Of a DNA stretch of 64,000 nt, positions 9,024-18,959 are shown piece by piece. Below the pieces are notes generated by a model, which saw nothing but the letters and a program-made list of their open reading frames with translations, was not told where the DNA came from and ran no database searches. The position numbers and the translations under genes were made by a program. The DNA comes from Lachnospiraceae bacterium. GTDB lineage: Bacteria; Bacillota; Clostridia; Lachnospirales; Lachnospiraceae. The DNA lies in the NCBI GenBank assembly GCA_024697595.1, contig JAILFK010000010.1, forward strand, positions 114,852 to 178,851, read 5' to 3'. Position 1 is the stretch's first letter; each line of letters begins with the position of its first letter.

Positions 9024-9075
9024 TTCTCTCCTTAGTTTTGTTTTAGGTGTGGATGGTTTCGAACACACCATTAGC
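9024..9075 (-). promoter_or_regulatory. Possible preQ1-type riboswitch leader of queT
   Basis: The leader directly before queT folds as GGTGTG/CACACC with a 12-base loop, can also pair ATGG with CCAT (pseudoknot-like), and is followed by TAAAACAAAACTAAGGAG, an A-rich tail running into the ribosome binding site as in class I preQ1 riboswitches. The expected loop-to-tail pairing is not obvious, so this rests mainly on architecture and the downstream gene. Confidence 0.4.
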
Positions 9076-9115
9076 CATTTTAACATATAGAATAAATTTG
9101 GCAATACATATTTAA

Positions 9116-9149
9116 AAGCCTCCGATATGTCATACACATCAGAGGCCTT
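9116..9149 (-). terminator. Terminator after ftsZ
   Basis: Stem AAGGCCTCTGAT paired with ATCGGAGGCTT, ending in CTTTTAAAT on the minus strand, about 70 bases past the ftsZ stop. It closes the division cluster before queT. Confidence 0.75.
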
Positions 9150-9216
9150 ATTATTCACTTAAATTATAAGTCCCTCCTTCACTTTCATAACTCGAAGTAA
9201 CTTATAACTCCAAATC

Positions 9217-10476
9217 TTAGCTTCTAGTACTCTTCAAGAAATCTGGAATTTCTATATCCTGTGGTTTTACAGCTCCAGCACCAATAGATGGTTCTGGTGT
9301 GACAGGCTTAGTAACTGGCTTATTAAAGCCAAATGATGAAGCCGAACTAGAATTTAATTTGCTTGCTGTATTTGTTGTACTTGTAGTACTTGTTGTCTTA
9401 GATGTCTGTGACGATGCACCAAATTTCATGTTAGAACTTGTGGCTGATGAATTTGTATCACCATACTGCATCTGACCCATAAGTGATTTTCCGAAATCAG
9501 GCTTAGGTGCAACCTTTGAATCGTTAGCATCTCTAATTCCTGTAGCAATAACTGTAATAGTACATGTATCTGTCATAGTCTCATCATACATAGCACCTAA
9601 AATAAGGTTTATATCATCACCTGTAAGATCCTTGATATAGTTAGATGCTTCAAAAGTATCTTGCATTAATAAATCACCTGAAATATTAACAATAACATCT
9701 GTAGCACCCTTGATACTTGTTTCAAGAAGTGGACTCTCAACAGCCATTTTAACTGCTTCAATCGCCTTCTCATCACCCTTTGCTGTTCCAATACCGATAT
9801 GCGCGATACCCTTGTCAGCCATAACTGTCTTAACATCTGAGAAATCAAGATTAATAAGAGCAGGCAAGTTGATCAAATCAGTAATACCTTGAACACCCTG
9901 CTGCAATACCTCATCGGCCTTCTTTAACGCCTCTGGCATTGTAGTTCTCTTGTCGCAGATTTGTAATAATTTATCATTAGGAATAACAATTAGAGTATCA
10001 ACATTTTCCTTTAATCGCTCTATTCCACCTTCTGCATTTACCATACGAGTTTTAGCCTCAAAACTAAATGGCTTTGTAACAACTCCAACTGTAAGAATTC
10101 CCTGCTCTTTTGCAAGTTTTGCAACCACAGGTGCTGCACCTGTACCTGTTCCACCGCCCATTCCGCAAGTAATGAAAACCATGTCAGCACCTTTTAAATT
10201 CGCTGACAATTCTTCAGCTGATTCCTCAGCGGCCTTTTGTCCAACCTCAGGTTGAGCTCCTGCTCCAAGACCCTTAGTTAATTTCTCACCAATTTGAATT
10301 AATGTAGGGGCTTTACACAACTGCAAGTCCATTTTATCAGTATTGACGCCAATAAACTCAACCCCACATATATTTTCTTCTACCATTCTGTTGACAGCAT
10401 TGTTACCAGCGCCACCAACTCCTATAACTTTAATATTGGCACCATTTAAAACTTCATTTGTTTGTATCTCAAGCAA
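9217..10476 (-). CDS. ftsZ: Cell division protein FtsZ
   Basis: Tubulin-like GTPase forming the division ring, 419 residues. It has the nucleotide-binding N-terminus ([17 protein letters not shown]), the tubulin signature [13 protein letters not shown] and the GTPase residues in [12 protein letters not shown] Ser/Thr/Asn-rich linker (about residues 330-400) leads to a short C-terminal peptide ([10 protein letters not shown]), the docking site for partners. The longest frame would start at ATG 10536, but AAGGAGG at 10484-10490 lies eight bases before TTG 10476 and conserved sequence begins just after it. I therefore choose the TTG start. ftsA is absent from this cluster. Confidence 0.96.
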   Translation of the reverse strand: MLEIQTNEVLNGANIKVIGVGGAGNNAVNRMVEENICGVEFIGVNTDKMDLQLCKAPTLIQIGEKLTKGLGAGAQPEVGQKAAEESAEELSANLKGADMVFITCGMGGGTGTGAAPVVAKLAKEQGILTVGVVTKPFSFEAKTRMVNAEGGIERLKENVDTLIVIPNDKLLQICDKRTTMPEALKKADEVLQQGVQGITDLINLPALINLDFSDVKTVMADKGIAHIGIGTAKGDEKAIEAVKMAVESPLLETSIKGATDVIVNISGDLLMQDTFEASNYIKDLTGDDINLILGAMYDETMTDTCTITVIATGIRDANDSKVAPKPDFGKSLMGQMQYGDTNSSATSSNMKFGASSQTSKTTSTTSTTNTASKLNSSSASSFGFNKPVTKPVTPEPSIGAGAVKPQDIEIPDFLKSTRS

Positions 10477-10615
10477 GACCTCTTCCTCCTTACATATATG
10501 AAACGTTTCACAAAAACTATGAAACCTAATATTCAAAACATATATATCCTATAATATATTTTTTACTAGTATTTATCAACCCATTTTTATAAAAAAATGC
10601 AAATTATCCACATTA

Positions 10616-11371
10616 TTATGTGGTTTTTTCAAATACAATATCTGTATCTTGTGTTGTCCAATCTTCAAGATGTAGTATTCCAGACATATCAACTAAATTA
10701 GGCAATATATACTGTAGCCTCTTAACTTTTTCTTCAGCATTATCTCCTTTTCCAAAATTAATATACACAGAATTATATGCCACCACAAAATTACCATTTT
10801 CATCAAAATTAGCTGCATTGACAGGAATATTATATTTCTCCAGCCCTCTCATCACCGCCAACATTCTAGACAATTGTTTCTCATCAATACCAAGGGGTTC
10901 CCCTTCAACAGCTTTTTCAATCTGAATCCCAGCAAAAAACATCACGTCACTCAAAGGAATATTTGACACCTCAACCACATTTCCTTCTTCGTCAAAATAG
11001 GCAAAATTCCCATCCGTCATGGCCATGTAGCCTAACATAGATTTTTCTTTAATTTCTATCTTCACCTTATCATAAGAATTAAGTTTCACTTTTGCAGATT
11101 CAACAAAAGGAATATCTTTCTTTGGATGAACTAGATTATCTGCAAAAACATAAATCGAATTACCTTTATATTTGCCGGTAAGTACATACTCTTCTATCTC
11201 AATTTCTGAATAATGCTTAGCGCCAGAGACCTCCACATCATGAATCACGCATAAAATCGAGCTCATAATCATTAATGCAACCACTACAATAACTATGCCA
11301 AGCAATATATTTATGAAATAAAATTTAAATTTGGATTGAGATTTCTTTTTCTTTTTTTTGCTCTTTCCCAT
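10616..11371 (-). CDS. ftsQ: Cell division protein FtsQ/DivIB
   Basis: Bitopic division protein of 251 residues. A short Lys-rich cytoplasmic tail (MGKSKKKKKKSQSK) precedes one membrane helix (residues about 18-45) and a POTRA domain (VIHDVEVSGAKHYSEIEIEEYV), then the FtsQ beta domain. This is the FtsQ/DivIB layout. It lies 13 bases after ftsW and about 140 bases before ftsZ, in the usual late dcw order. In Firmicutes the protein bridges FtsL/DivIC and the septal synthase. No promoter is obvious before it. Confidence 0.88.
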   Translation of the reverse strand: MGKSKKKKKKSQSKFKFYFINILLGIVIVVVALMIMSSILCVIHDVEVSGAKHYSEIEIEEYVLTGKYKGNSIYVFADNLVHPKKDIPFVESAKVKLNSYDKVKIEIKEKSMLGYMAMTDGNFAYFDEEGNVVEVSNIPLSDVMFFAGIQIEKAVEGEPLGIDEKQLSRMLAVMRGLEKYNIPVNAANFDENGNFVVAYNSVYINFGKGDNAEEKVKRLQYILPNLVDMSGILHLEDWTTQDTDIVFEKTT

Positions 11372-11384
11372 AACTTAAACCTTT

Positions 11385-12521
11385 CTAATTTTCTAACCTA
11401 AGACCTTTAGATATAGACAAGGCCACCGCCATCTCAAAAACCAAAAACATTATAGATGTTCCACCATAACTTATAAAAGGTAAGGTTATTCCTGTATTTG
11501 GGATGGTATTTGTAACAACAGCAATATTTAAAATAACCTGCAAAGCAAGATGCGCCATTATACCTATCACAACAAAAGAACCAAACATATCTTTCGCTCT
11601 TGTAGCAATAAATACCAATCTCCAAAGTAATAGGATAAATAAAAGAATAACGCAAAGGGCGCCAAACAAACCTAATTCCTCACAGATAATGGAAAAAATC
11701 ATATCATTTTGAGCCTCAGGCACAAAACCCAATTTTTGCATACTCTCCCCAAGGCCTTTACCAAATAATCCACCTGATCCTATAGCATATAGTCCTTGCA
11801 ATGTCTGGTATGATGAATCTCCTGTAAAATTCTCAGGATGAAGCCATACCTGAATACGTTGCATTCTATAACTTCCAGAAGCAACTAAAACGAAAATCGC
11901 AGCAAAACATATACCGCCACCACCGATCAATGCAAATTTCATTATTTCCGGGCTAGCCACAAATATCATAATAACAGCTATACCAAAAACAATAACCGCC
12001 GTACTCAAGTTGTTCGCAGCAATAAAAGCAACAACCGGCAAAACCATAACAATCATTTTGATAGAATTCTTGAAATCTTTCATAGCCTTTGGCCTCTTGG
12101 CAATTATTGAAGCTAAAAAAAATATTGTCGCCATCTTAGCAACCTCTGAAGGCTGAAAACTAAATGGGCCAAGATAAATCCATCTAGATGATCCATTAGA
12201 TGCACTTCCTATAAAATTTACCGCCAAGCAAAGAACATTTGCCAGTAAGAAAATCGGCATGGCAAATTTTTCTAAAATGTGATAATCAAAAAATTTGATA
12301 AATATAAAACCAAACACAGTTCCTAAACCGGCAGCAAACATTTGTTTCTTTAGATAAAAAATAGAATTGCCATTCTTTAACGTTGCCATATACGCACTAG
12401 TGCTATATAGCATGACAAAACCGAAAGCCAATAAAATTATAACAAGAACAAGAAGCGTATAATCTATATATTCAATTTTATTTCTTTTTCTTCCACGCTT
12501 TACCGCTCTTTTCTCACCCAT
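11385..12521 (-). CDS. ftsW: Septal peptidoglycan polymerase FtsW (SEDS family)
   Basis: Polytopic SEDS glycosyltransferase of 378 residues with about ten membrane helices, polymerising lipid II with its partner PBP. It has the SEDS signatures FQPSEVAKMATIFF, GFVPEAQNDMIFSIICEELG and NTGITLPFISYGGTS. The catalytic Asp is expected in the ALPEAQND-like loop and is present (EAQND). The position between murD (3 bases) and ftsQ favours FtsW over RodA or SpoVE. murG, often next to ftsW, is missing. Confidence 0.92.
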   Translation of the reverse strand: MGEKRAVKRGRKRNKIEYIDYTLLVLVIILLAFGFVMLYSTSAYMATLKNGNSIFYLKKQMFAAGLGTVFGFIFIKFFDYHILEKFAMPIFLLANVLCLAVNFIGSASNGSSRWIYLGPFSFQPSEVAKMATIFFLASIIAKRPKAMKDFKNSIKMIVMVLPVVAFIAANNLSTAVIVFGIAVIMIFVASPEIMKFALIGGGGICFAAIFVLVASGSYRMQRIQVWLHPENFTGDSSYQTLQGLYAIGSGGLFGKGLGESMQKLGFVPEAQNDMIFSIICEELGLFGALCVILLFILLLWRLVFIATRAKDMFGSFVVIGIMAHLALQVILNIAVVTNTIPNTGITLPFISYGGTSIMFLVFEMAVALSISKGLRLEN

Positions 12522-12524
12522 AAT

Positions 12525-13883
12525 CTATCCTAAATTTCTAACATATTCTTTAAAAATGTCTCCGCGCTGTTCGTAATTATCGAACATCCCCCAGCTTGCA
12601 CAAGCCGGTGACAACAAAACCGCATCTCCAGGCCTTGCAGTCTCATAACTTATATCAATAGCCTCTTCCAGCGTCTCCGCAAAAACATAATCCTTGAAAC
12701 CATGTTTGTCACAGCACTTCGCGATCTTTTTCTTAGTCTGTCCAATCAAAACTAATTTTATAACTTTATCACCAAAGCTCTCAATCCACTCGTCATACTC
12801 CGAGTCCTTGTCATAACCGCCGCCAATAAGCACAGTCTTACGATTCATTGCGAGAATCCCTTTGATTGCAGCATCAGGATTAGTTCCCTTCGAATCATTA
12901 TAAAAATCCACATCATTTTTTGTGCAAACAAATTCAATTCTGTGCTCAACAGCTGTAAAAGATTTCAAACCTTGAACAATAACATCCATAGGAACTCCCA
13001 TGGCATCCGCCATAGCCACCGCAGCCATAACATTTTCAAAATTATGTTTTCCTAGAATATTAAGTTCATTAACATTTATCACAAGCTCATCCATCTCATT
13101 TTTGGAATAACGTATCTCTTCTCCTGATAAATACAAACCATTTTCCAGTTTTCTCTCACTAGAAAAATATACCACATCTAAATCCAGACTCTGTCCAAAC
13201 TCCCGCAAAACATCATCTTCATAATTTAGCACACACACATCACCAGGCTTTTGATTGGTCGTAATACTCTCCTTGGCTTCAATATATTTTTCCATTGTGT
13301 GATGTCTATTCAAATGGTCCGGAGTAATATTTAAAATAGCAGTAACCTTTGGCGCAAACTCCTCTATAGTTTCAAGCTGAAAACTACTAATCTCAGCAAC
13401 AACCACGGTATCATCCGTCATATCAGCCGCCAAAGCAGTATATGGAATTCCAATATTTCCCACAACTTTTACATCAGAAAAATATCTAGCCATAATCTCG
13501 CCTGTAAGAGATGTTGTTGTAGTTTTTCCGTTGGTGCCAGTAATTGCCACCACTCGTCCTGCGCCTAATCTATAAGCAAGTTCAATCTCACCCCATATAG
13601 TTATTCCTCGCGATTTCATATCCTCCACCAAAGGACTATCCACAGGAACTCCAGGACTTAAAATTGCAATATCCACCTTATCTAAAATCTCATTGACTGA
13701 ATCGCCTAAATAAATTTTCACTTCAGCCAGCTGAGGATTTTTCTTATAAAACGAATCTATATCTAATTGTTCATTTCCATCATACAAGTATGCATTGCCA
13801 CCTTTATTTAATAACAATTCGCAAGCTGCAACGCCACTTTTTCCTGTTCCTATTACGATAAATGTATCTGCAGAAATATTCAT
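12525..13883 (-). CDS. murD: UDP-N-acetylmuramoylalanine--D-glutamate ligase
   Basis: Cytoplasmic Mur ligase of 452 residues adding D-Glu to UDP-MurNAc-L-Ala. It shows the N-terminal nucleotide-binding fold (IVIGTGKSGVAACELL), the ATP loop ITGTNGKTTTTSL, the central ILNITPDHLNRH and the C-terminal YNDSKGTNPDAAIKG. The longest frame begins at a TTG (13907) with another ATG at 13895. I prefer ATG 13883 because GGAGAG lies just ahead and the Rossmann strand begins eight residues in. It sits between mraY and ftsW. Confidence 0.95.
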   Translation of the reverse strand: MNISADTFIVIGTGKSGVAACELLLNKGGNAYLYDGNEQLDIDSFYKKNPQLAEVKIYLGDSVNEILDKVDIAILSPGVPVDSPLVEDMKSRGITIWGEIELAYRLGAGRVVAITGTNGKTTTTSLTGEIMARYFSDVKVVGNIGIPYTALAADMTDDTVVVAEISSFQLETIEEFAPKVTAILNITPDHLNRHHTMEKYIEAKESITTNQKPGDVCVLNYEDDVLREFGQSLDLDVVYFSSERKLENGLYLSGEEIRYSKNEMDELVINVNELNILGKHNFENVMAAVAMADAMGVPMDVIVQGLKSFTAVEHRIEFVCTKNDVDFYNDSKGTNPDAAIKGILAMNRKTVLIGGGYDKDSEYDEWIESFGDKVIKLVLIGQTKKKIAKCCDKHGFKDYVFAETLEEAIDISYETARPGDAVLLSPACASWGMFDNYEQRGDIFKEYVRNLG

Positions 13884-14009
13884 TTTTCTCTCCATTCTGA
13901 CAACCAACTGTTATGTCGTTTTAGATTTCACCAAAAATACTATTCCAATGATTTTTCATAACTTCTCGTCATTTGCGTATATGTGTCATTTATGATTTAT
14001 ATATACATT

Positions 14010-14960
14010 TTACATAGCATAATAAGCAATCGCGCAAAGAAGCAATGTAATTATAGAAAATACTGCCACAACGCGGGTTTCTGACCATCCACCTAGTTCA
14101 AAATGATGATGAATTGGGGCCATTCTAAAAATTCTCTTTCCGTGGGTCAATTTAAAATAGCCCACCTGTAAAATAACAGAAACAACTTCAATCAAATATA
14201 TAAGCCCAACTATCAAAATAAATAATGGCATCTCCATCATGTAGGCAACGCCTGCCACAAATCCACCTAAAGCAAGGGAACCTGTATCCCCCATAAACAC
14301 CTTGGCAGGATAAACGTTATAAAGCAAAAATCCAAGAAGTGCACCCAAAACCGCCGCTGTTATCGGCTCAACACCAGCCCCTAAAGCAAGGGATGCAAAA
14401 GTAAAAAATCCTGCAACTACAGCTGTAACCGTCGAAGCCAATCCATCAATTCCATCAGTAAAATTAGTTCCATTAACTGTTCCAATTACCGCAAAAAACA
14501 TCATAGGAAAAGTCAAAATACCCAAGTCAATTGTCTTTCCACCTGTAAAAGGAATAATCATCTCAAGAGAAACTGATGTAAAATGTACAACATAATATGC
14601 AAAAAATGCAGTCAACGCGATTTGAAGCAACAACTTCTGCCACGCTATTAAACCATCTTTATTCTTTTTCACAACTTTTAAATAGTCATCAAGGAAACCT
14701 ATAAGACCAAATCCAAGTGTCAAAATAAGTACAGGAACTACATTTGGATATTTTGGAGCGTAAATTAAGCTTACAACAGTTATAGCTATAAGCATCATCA
14801 CGCCTCCCATTGTAGGCGTTCCAGTTTTTACTTGATGAGACTCTAATTCTTCTCTCTCAGTATTTCCAACCTTTAATTTTCGAAGAAATGGAATAATAAC
14901 TGGTCCAAGTACGGCAGTTATTCCAAATCCCAATAATAATGGTAATAATAAATCAAACAT
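14010..14960 (-). CDS. mraY: Phospho-N-acetylmuramoyl-pentapeptide transferase
   Basis: Polytopic enzyme of 316 residues making lipid I from UDP-MurNAc-pentapeptide and undecaprenyl phosphate. It has ten predicted membrane helices and the family motifs GFLDDYLKVVKKNKDG, the catalytic NGTNFTDGIDGLA, VFMGDTGSLALGGF and the C-terminal APIHHHFELGGW. All catalytic Asp residues expected in these motifs are present. It follows the PBP gene by about 70 bases; in many Firmicutes murF lies at this point but here it does not. Confidence 0.97.
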   Translation of the reverse strand: MFDLLLPLLLGFGITAVLGPVIIPFLRKLKVGNTEREELESHQVKTGTPTMGGVMMLIAITVVSLIYAPKYPNVVPVLILTLGFGLIGFLDDYLKVVKKNKDGLIAWQKLLLQIALTAFFAYYVVHFTSVSLEMIIPFTGGKTIDLGILTFPMMFFAVIGTVNGTNFTDGIDGLASTVTAVVAGFFTFASLALGAGVEPITAAVLGALLGFLLYNVYPAKVFMGDTGSLALGGFVAGVAYMMEMPLFILIVGLIYLIEVVSVILQVGYFKLTHGKRIFRMAPIHHHFELGGWSETRVVAVFSIITLLLCAIAYYAM

Positions 14961-15028
14961 TTTATATCATCTCCTATATAAATATTATAAACAGTTAAAA
15001 GAAATCACTCTTCAACAGAAGTTACTCC

Positions 15029-16999
15029 TTAAGTATCCGCTGGAACATTTGTATCCTCAGCTGCTGGTGTCTCCTGCTGAACAAGGCCGGCCTCCTCAGG
15101 ATATTCGGCATTTCCTTCTTCTATAAAGTTAGTCTGCTCAATACCTAAATACGGCAAAAGCTGAGACATAATATTTTTTGTAATATACGACGCCTGAGAA
15201 CAATGTGACTGATCCTCTACATGAGGATTATCGATAGCAACAAAAACAACCACCTGAGGATCTTCAACTGGCGCAAATGTAATTATAGAGACAACATACT
15301 CGCCAGAACCTCTAGGTAATTTTTCTGCCGTACCAGTTTTTCCACCAATTGAATAACCTTCAACTGAAGCCTTTTTACCAGTACCAGCATCAACTACTGA
15401 TTTTAAATATCCCCTTAATATGTCACTAGTCTTTTGAGAAATGGTTTCTTTCAAAACCACTGGTTCAATTGTTTTCACAACATTTCCAGAATCATCCGTA
15501 ATCTGTTTAAGTACATGAGGCTGATACAAATCACCACCATTTACAAGAGAACAAAAAGATGACGCCAACTGAATCATTGTAACATTAAATCCCTGTCCAA
15601 ATGAATTCGTAGCCAAGTTAGAAGCAGTCTTATTAAGTTGATCTTTATCGTATATCAAAGTTGCTGTACTAGCTTCTCCAGGTAGGTCAATTCCCGTCTT
15701 TTGGCCAAAGCCAAAGATTGACTGATATTCAGCAAAAGTATCTCCCCCAATAGCATAAGACATCTGCATCAACGCATCATTACAAGAATCCATCAACGCT
15801 TTTTCTATTGTTTCCGTTCCATGACCAGATGTATTTACGCAATGAATTTCATGACCACTAACGACCTCACTACCATCACAAACATAAGTCTCATCACCAT
15901 TCAACTTACCAGTATCCAAGCCCATAGCCACTGTAAACGGTTTAAATGTGGATCCAGGCTCAAAGGTCTTTGAAGTCGCATAATTCTGCCATAAGTTATT
16001 TAAAGCATTCATCTCTTCTTCGTCAGACATTTTCTCCAGCTGTTCTGGAGTATATAAAAGGGATAAATCCTTAGGATTATTAAGATCAAAGCCAGGGTAT
16101 GTAGCCATAGCCAAAATTTCACCATTATTTGGATTCATTACAATAACAGATGTATTATCGCTTCCAGTTGTAACGCCGAACTCTTGATATTTTTCTAGCG
16201 TAGTAGCTTCAGCTAACATCTCATTATTAGCATTTAACACAGCCTCTTCCACTATACTTTGAATATTGGCATCTATGGTTGTAACAACATTGTTGCCATT
16301 GACTGGTTCCACCAATTTCTGTTCAACATCCTTGTCGGAATTATAATAACCATAAGAACGGCCATTGGTACCAGAAAGCACGTCATCATATTGGGTTTCA
16401 ATTCCAATCACGCCGGAAGATGCAGATGAAAATCCAATAAGCTGACTCGCAAAATTTCCATAAGGATATTTTCTCTCATACTCTTTTTCAAACCACACTC
16501 CCGCAACTTCATCTGCGGTGTCTTCATTTTCCATAATCGCTTTAAAAGAATTCATCTCATCATAAGATACGCCTTTTGCCAAGACTTTATATTGGCTGGC
16601 AGGATCATTTTCCAGCGCATCCTCTATCTCGTCTTGATTTAATTCTGGAAAACATTGACATAAGTAAGATATTGTTGAATCCTTTTTATCTTCTTGGGCA
16701 TTCAAGACTTTGCAATCTAAAATAATATTGTAAACATCTATACATGTGGCTAACACAGTCCCTCTGGAGTCGTATATATTGCCTCGTTGATAGGGAATGG
16801 TTTTGCTGTCGTATTGTTGCTGTGACAAAACTATTTTTTCGTATTTCGCACCAGAAGTATACTCTATGTACATCAGTCTGCCAATTAGAACTACAAAAAG
16901 AATACAAAGTAAGATAAAAACTAAAAACAGCTTACTTTGCATTCTCTTCATTATTGTATTTGATTTTTTTCTTTTTTGATTTTTAGAACGCTTATTCAA
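15029..16999 (-). CDS. ftsI: Division-type class B penicillin-binding protein (FtsI/SpoVD-like)
   Basis: Membrane-anchored transpeptidase of 656 residues that crosslinks septal peptidoglycan with FtsW. A basic N-terminus and one membrane helix (residues about 24-45) precede a PBP dimer domain (IPYQRGNIYDSRGTVLAT). The transpeptidase domain has all three active-site motifs: STFKP (nucleophile Ser), SCND (SxN) and KTGTAE. There are no C-terminal PASTA domains, unlike SpoVD and PBP2x proteins that carry them; it ends in a Glu-rich Ala/Pro tail. Its place after ftsL marks it as the division PBP. Whether it also serves sporulation cannot be told. Confidence 0.92.
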   Translation of the reverse strand: MNKRSKNQKRKKSNTIMKRMQSKLFLVFILLCILFVVLIGRLMYIEYTSGAKYEKIVLSQQQYDSKTIPYQRGNIYDSRGTVLATCIDVYNIILDCKVLNAQEDKKDSTISYLCQCFPELNQDEIEDALENDPASQYKVLAKGVSYDEMNSFKAIMENEDTADEVAGVWFEKEYERKYPYGNFASQLIGFSSASSGVIGIETQYDDVLSGTNGRSYGYYNSDKDVEQKLVEPVNGNNVVTTIDANIQSIVEEAVLNANNEMLAEATTLEKYQEFGVTTGSDNTSVIVMNPNNGEILAMATYPGFDLNNPKDLSLLYTPEQLEKMSDEEEMNALNNLWQNYATSKTFEPGSTFKPFTVAMGLDTGKLNGDETYVCDGSEVVSGHEIHCVNTSGHGTETIEKALMDSCNDALMQMSYAIGGDTFAEYQSIFGFGQKTGIDLPGEASTATLIYDKDQLNKTASNLATNSFGQGFNVTMIQLASSFCSLVNGGDLYQPHVLKQITDDSGNVVKTIEPVVLKETISQKTSDILRGYLKSVVDAGTGKKASVEGYSIGGKTGTAEKLPRGSGEYVVSIITFAPVEDPQVVVFVAIDNPHVEDQSHCSQASYITKNIMSQLLPYLGIEQTNFIEEGNAEYPEEAGLVQQETPAAEDTNVPADT

Positions 17000-17015
17000 A
17001 AGAAAAACCTCGAAT

Positions 17016-17483
17016 CTACGGAATTGAATTATATTGACTCATCGAGTCTTTATTATCCATACTATAATACACTATTTGATCCGTGTTTGCATAGACCATT
17101 CCCAAATCATTTATAGCGGAATTCTTAACCATGCCTAAATTCGTAGAAGAAGCAATTCTTCCCTCAAGCGCATTGTTGTCAGCTTTCAATTCTGTAACCT
17201 GTGTCTCAAGTTCAGCAGCTTCACTCATATGGTTTGTCACATTATTTGAAACATTAATATATGAAACGAAAAACAAACAGATAACTGCAACCATAGATGC
17301 AGCTGAAACAGCCATAGCTCTCTTCTTTCTCATCATTCTAGCATGAGCACGCTGGCGCTGTTTATTTCTTCTTTTTCGTTCTTCTTCTAATTCTCTTCTT
17401 CTTGTATCTCTGTCTGGAAGCGGCTGTTGAATCTTTCTAACAACATTTCCCTCTGTATAAGTATATGTGTTTACTTCTTTCAT
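17016..17483 (-). CDS. ftsL: FtsL-like septum protein
   Basis: Small bitopic protein of 155 residues. A highly basic cytoplasmic part (residues 20-55, many Arg and Lys) is followed by one membrane helix (AVSAASMVAVICLFFVSYI) and a short coiled coil (AAELETQVTELKADNNALE), which is the FtsL/DivIC layout. Sequence identity in this family is low, so the name rests on architecture and on position between rsmH (13 bases) and the division PBP. The long basic N-terminal tail is typical of Lachnospiraceae versions as I know them. Confidence 0.75.
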   Translation of the reverse strand: MKEVNTYTYTEGNVVRKIQQPLPDRDTRRRELEEERKRRNKQRQRAHARMMRKKRAMAVSAASMVAVICLFFVSYINVSNNVTNHMSEAAELETQVTELKADNNALEGRIASSTNLGMVKNSAINDLGMVYANTDQIVYYSMDNKDSMSQYNSIP

Positions 17484-17496
17484 AGCTTTTTTCCTC

Positions 17497-18450
17497 TCAA
17501 AATGTTATTTCGTTATCATTTCTCTCAAAAACTCTCAACTTCGCGCTTCTGGATCTAGAATTTTCTTCCAGTTCTTTATCGCTTGGTAAAATTGGTTTCC
17601 TAGTAATCACTTTTCCTTTTGGTTTTCTGCCACAAGTGCAAACCGGAAAGTCCTTTGGGCAAATACAAGGATCTTGATTATTTTTAAATGCCACCTTCAC
17701 TATTCTGTCTTCTAAAGAGTGAAATGTGATTATGCATATGCGTCCATTTGGTTTTAATAAATCAATAAAATCATTTAAATTATCTTGTAGCACATCCAAT
17801 TCTCTATTTAGTTCGATTCGGATTGCTTGATATGTTCGCTTTGCCGGGTGCCCGCCCGTTGCTTGTATTTTTTTAGGGATTGAATTTCTTATTATATTAT
17901 TCAACTGCCCTGCAGTTTTTATTCTTTCTTTCTCTCGCTCAATACAAATATTTTTCGCAATATTTTTCGCAAATCTGTCTTCACCGTAATCGCGAATTAT
18001 TCTATATAAATCTGACTCGCTGTAATCATTTACAATATCCTCAGCCGTCTTGGGATTCCTCTGATCCATTCGCATATCCAGAAACTCATCTTCATCCATA
18101 TACGAAAACCCTCTGGCTGGTGTATCCAACTGAAATGAAGAAACACCAAGATCAAGGACAATTCCATCCACTTTATCGATACCAAGATCTTTAACCACCG
18201 AAACCATTGATTCGTAGTTGCTTCTGACCAGCGTGACTTTGTTACCAAATTCTTTCAATCTCTCGCCGGCGGCGTTTAATGCATCCTCATCCTGATCAAT
18301 TCCAATCAATTTACCAGTAGTAAGCTTCCTTGCTATCTCGTAAGAATGACCGCCACCGCCAAGAGTACCATCAACATACACACCATCTTCTTTTATATTT
18401 AATTGCTCTATAGTCTCATTTAATAAGACTGAGTAATGATTAAATTCCAT
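17497..18450 (-). CDS. rsmH: 16S rRNA m4C1402 methyltransferase RsmH
   Basis: SAM-dependent methyltransferase of 317 residues acting on C1402 of 16S rRNA (formerly MraW). It has the N-terminal [15 protein letters not shown], the SAM loop [12 protein letters not shown], the catalytic region [20 protein letters not shown], and near the C-terminus [17 protein letters not shown] followed by [13 protein letters not shown], both family features. The longest frame starts at a TTG (18456); ATG 18450 behind AAGGAAG is preferred. It is the second gene of the mraZ operon, 26 bases after mraZ. Confidence 0.97.
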   Translation of the reverse strand: MEFNHYSVLLNETIEQLNIKEDGVYVDGTLGGGGHSYEIARKLTTGKLIGIDQDEDALNAAGERLKEFGNKVTLVRSNYESMVSVVKDLGIDKVDGIVLDLGVSSFQLDTPARGFSYMDEDEFLDMRMDQRNPKTAEDIVNDYSESDLYRIIRDYGEDRFAKNIAKNICIEREKERIKTAGQLNNIIRNSIPKKIQATGGHPAKRTYQAIRIELNRELDVLQDNLNDFIDLLKPNGRICIITFHSLEDRIVKVAFKNNQDPCICPKDFPVCTCGRKPKGKVITRKPILPSDKELEENSRSRSAKLRVFERNDNEITF

Positions 18451-18476
18451 CCACAACTTCCTTATTTCACATCTAA

Positions 18477-18908
18477 CTAAATGCTAAGCCCAAGTTCTGC
18501 CATATGCTCAACTATCTCATCCATATCGTCATAACTACTAGCATCCTCGTATTTCGTCTTGTCCCAAATTTCAATTTTGGTCATAACTCCAACAAGAACC
18601 ACTTCTTTATCAAGTTCTGCAAATTTTCTCAAAACCGGCGGAATCAAAACACGCCCCTGCTTATCAACATCGCAAGTAGCAGCTCCTGCAAAGAAAAATC
18701 TCATGAACTTTCTAGCATCTTTCGTAGTCAAATTCACTTCTCTAAACTTTTCCTCGATTCTAGACCATTCATCTGTAGAGTATACATACAGGCAACCATC
18801 CACTCCTTTTGTGACCACAAACTGATCACCAAGCTGTTCACGGAACTTTGCTGGCATTATCATTCTGCCTTTTGCATCAACGCTATGACTATATTCACCC
18901 ATGAACAT
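18477..18908 (-). CDS. mraZ: Transcriptional regulator MraZ
   Basis: DNA-binding regulator of 143 residues made of two SpoVT/AbrB-like repeats, each with the conserved core ([15 protein letters not shown] and [16 protein letters not shown]). MraZ assembles into rings and binds tandem operators in front of the division operon it heads. Here four 10-base-spaced repeats lie between a strong promoter and this gene, which supports autoregulation. A strong ribosome binding site (GGAGAGGAGG) precedes the ATG. Confidence 0.97.
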   Translation of the reverse strand: MFMGEYSHSVDAKGRMIMPAKFREQLGDQFVVTKGVDGCLYVYSTDEWSRIEEKFREVNLTTKDARKFMRFFFAGAATCDVDKQGRVLIPPVLRKFAELDKEVVLVGVMTKIEIWDKTKYEDASSYDDMDEIVEHMAELGLSI

Positions 18909-18931
18909 GACGGCTACCTCCTCTCCTTTTT

Positions 18932-18940
18932 CTTATCCAC
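18932..18940 (+). promoter_or_regulatory. DnaA-box-like 9-mer in the mraZ leader
   Basis: A perfect TTATCCACA (18932-18940) with a near copy TTATCCACC 20 bases on (18952-18960). Both lie between the mraZ operator and the gene. A single perfect box plus one imperfect box could let DnaA touch this operon, but it may be chance in AT-rich DNA or overlap with the MraZ repeats. Confidence 0.4.
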
Positions 18941-18959
18941 AAAGTTATCAACTTATCCA

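Noticed and set aside
10477..10536. ATG 10536 as start of ftsZ
   Set aside because: No ribosome binding site precedes it, whereas AAGGAGG sits eight bases before TTG 10476, where conserved sequence begins.
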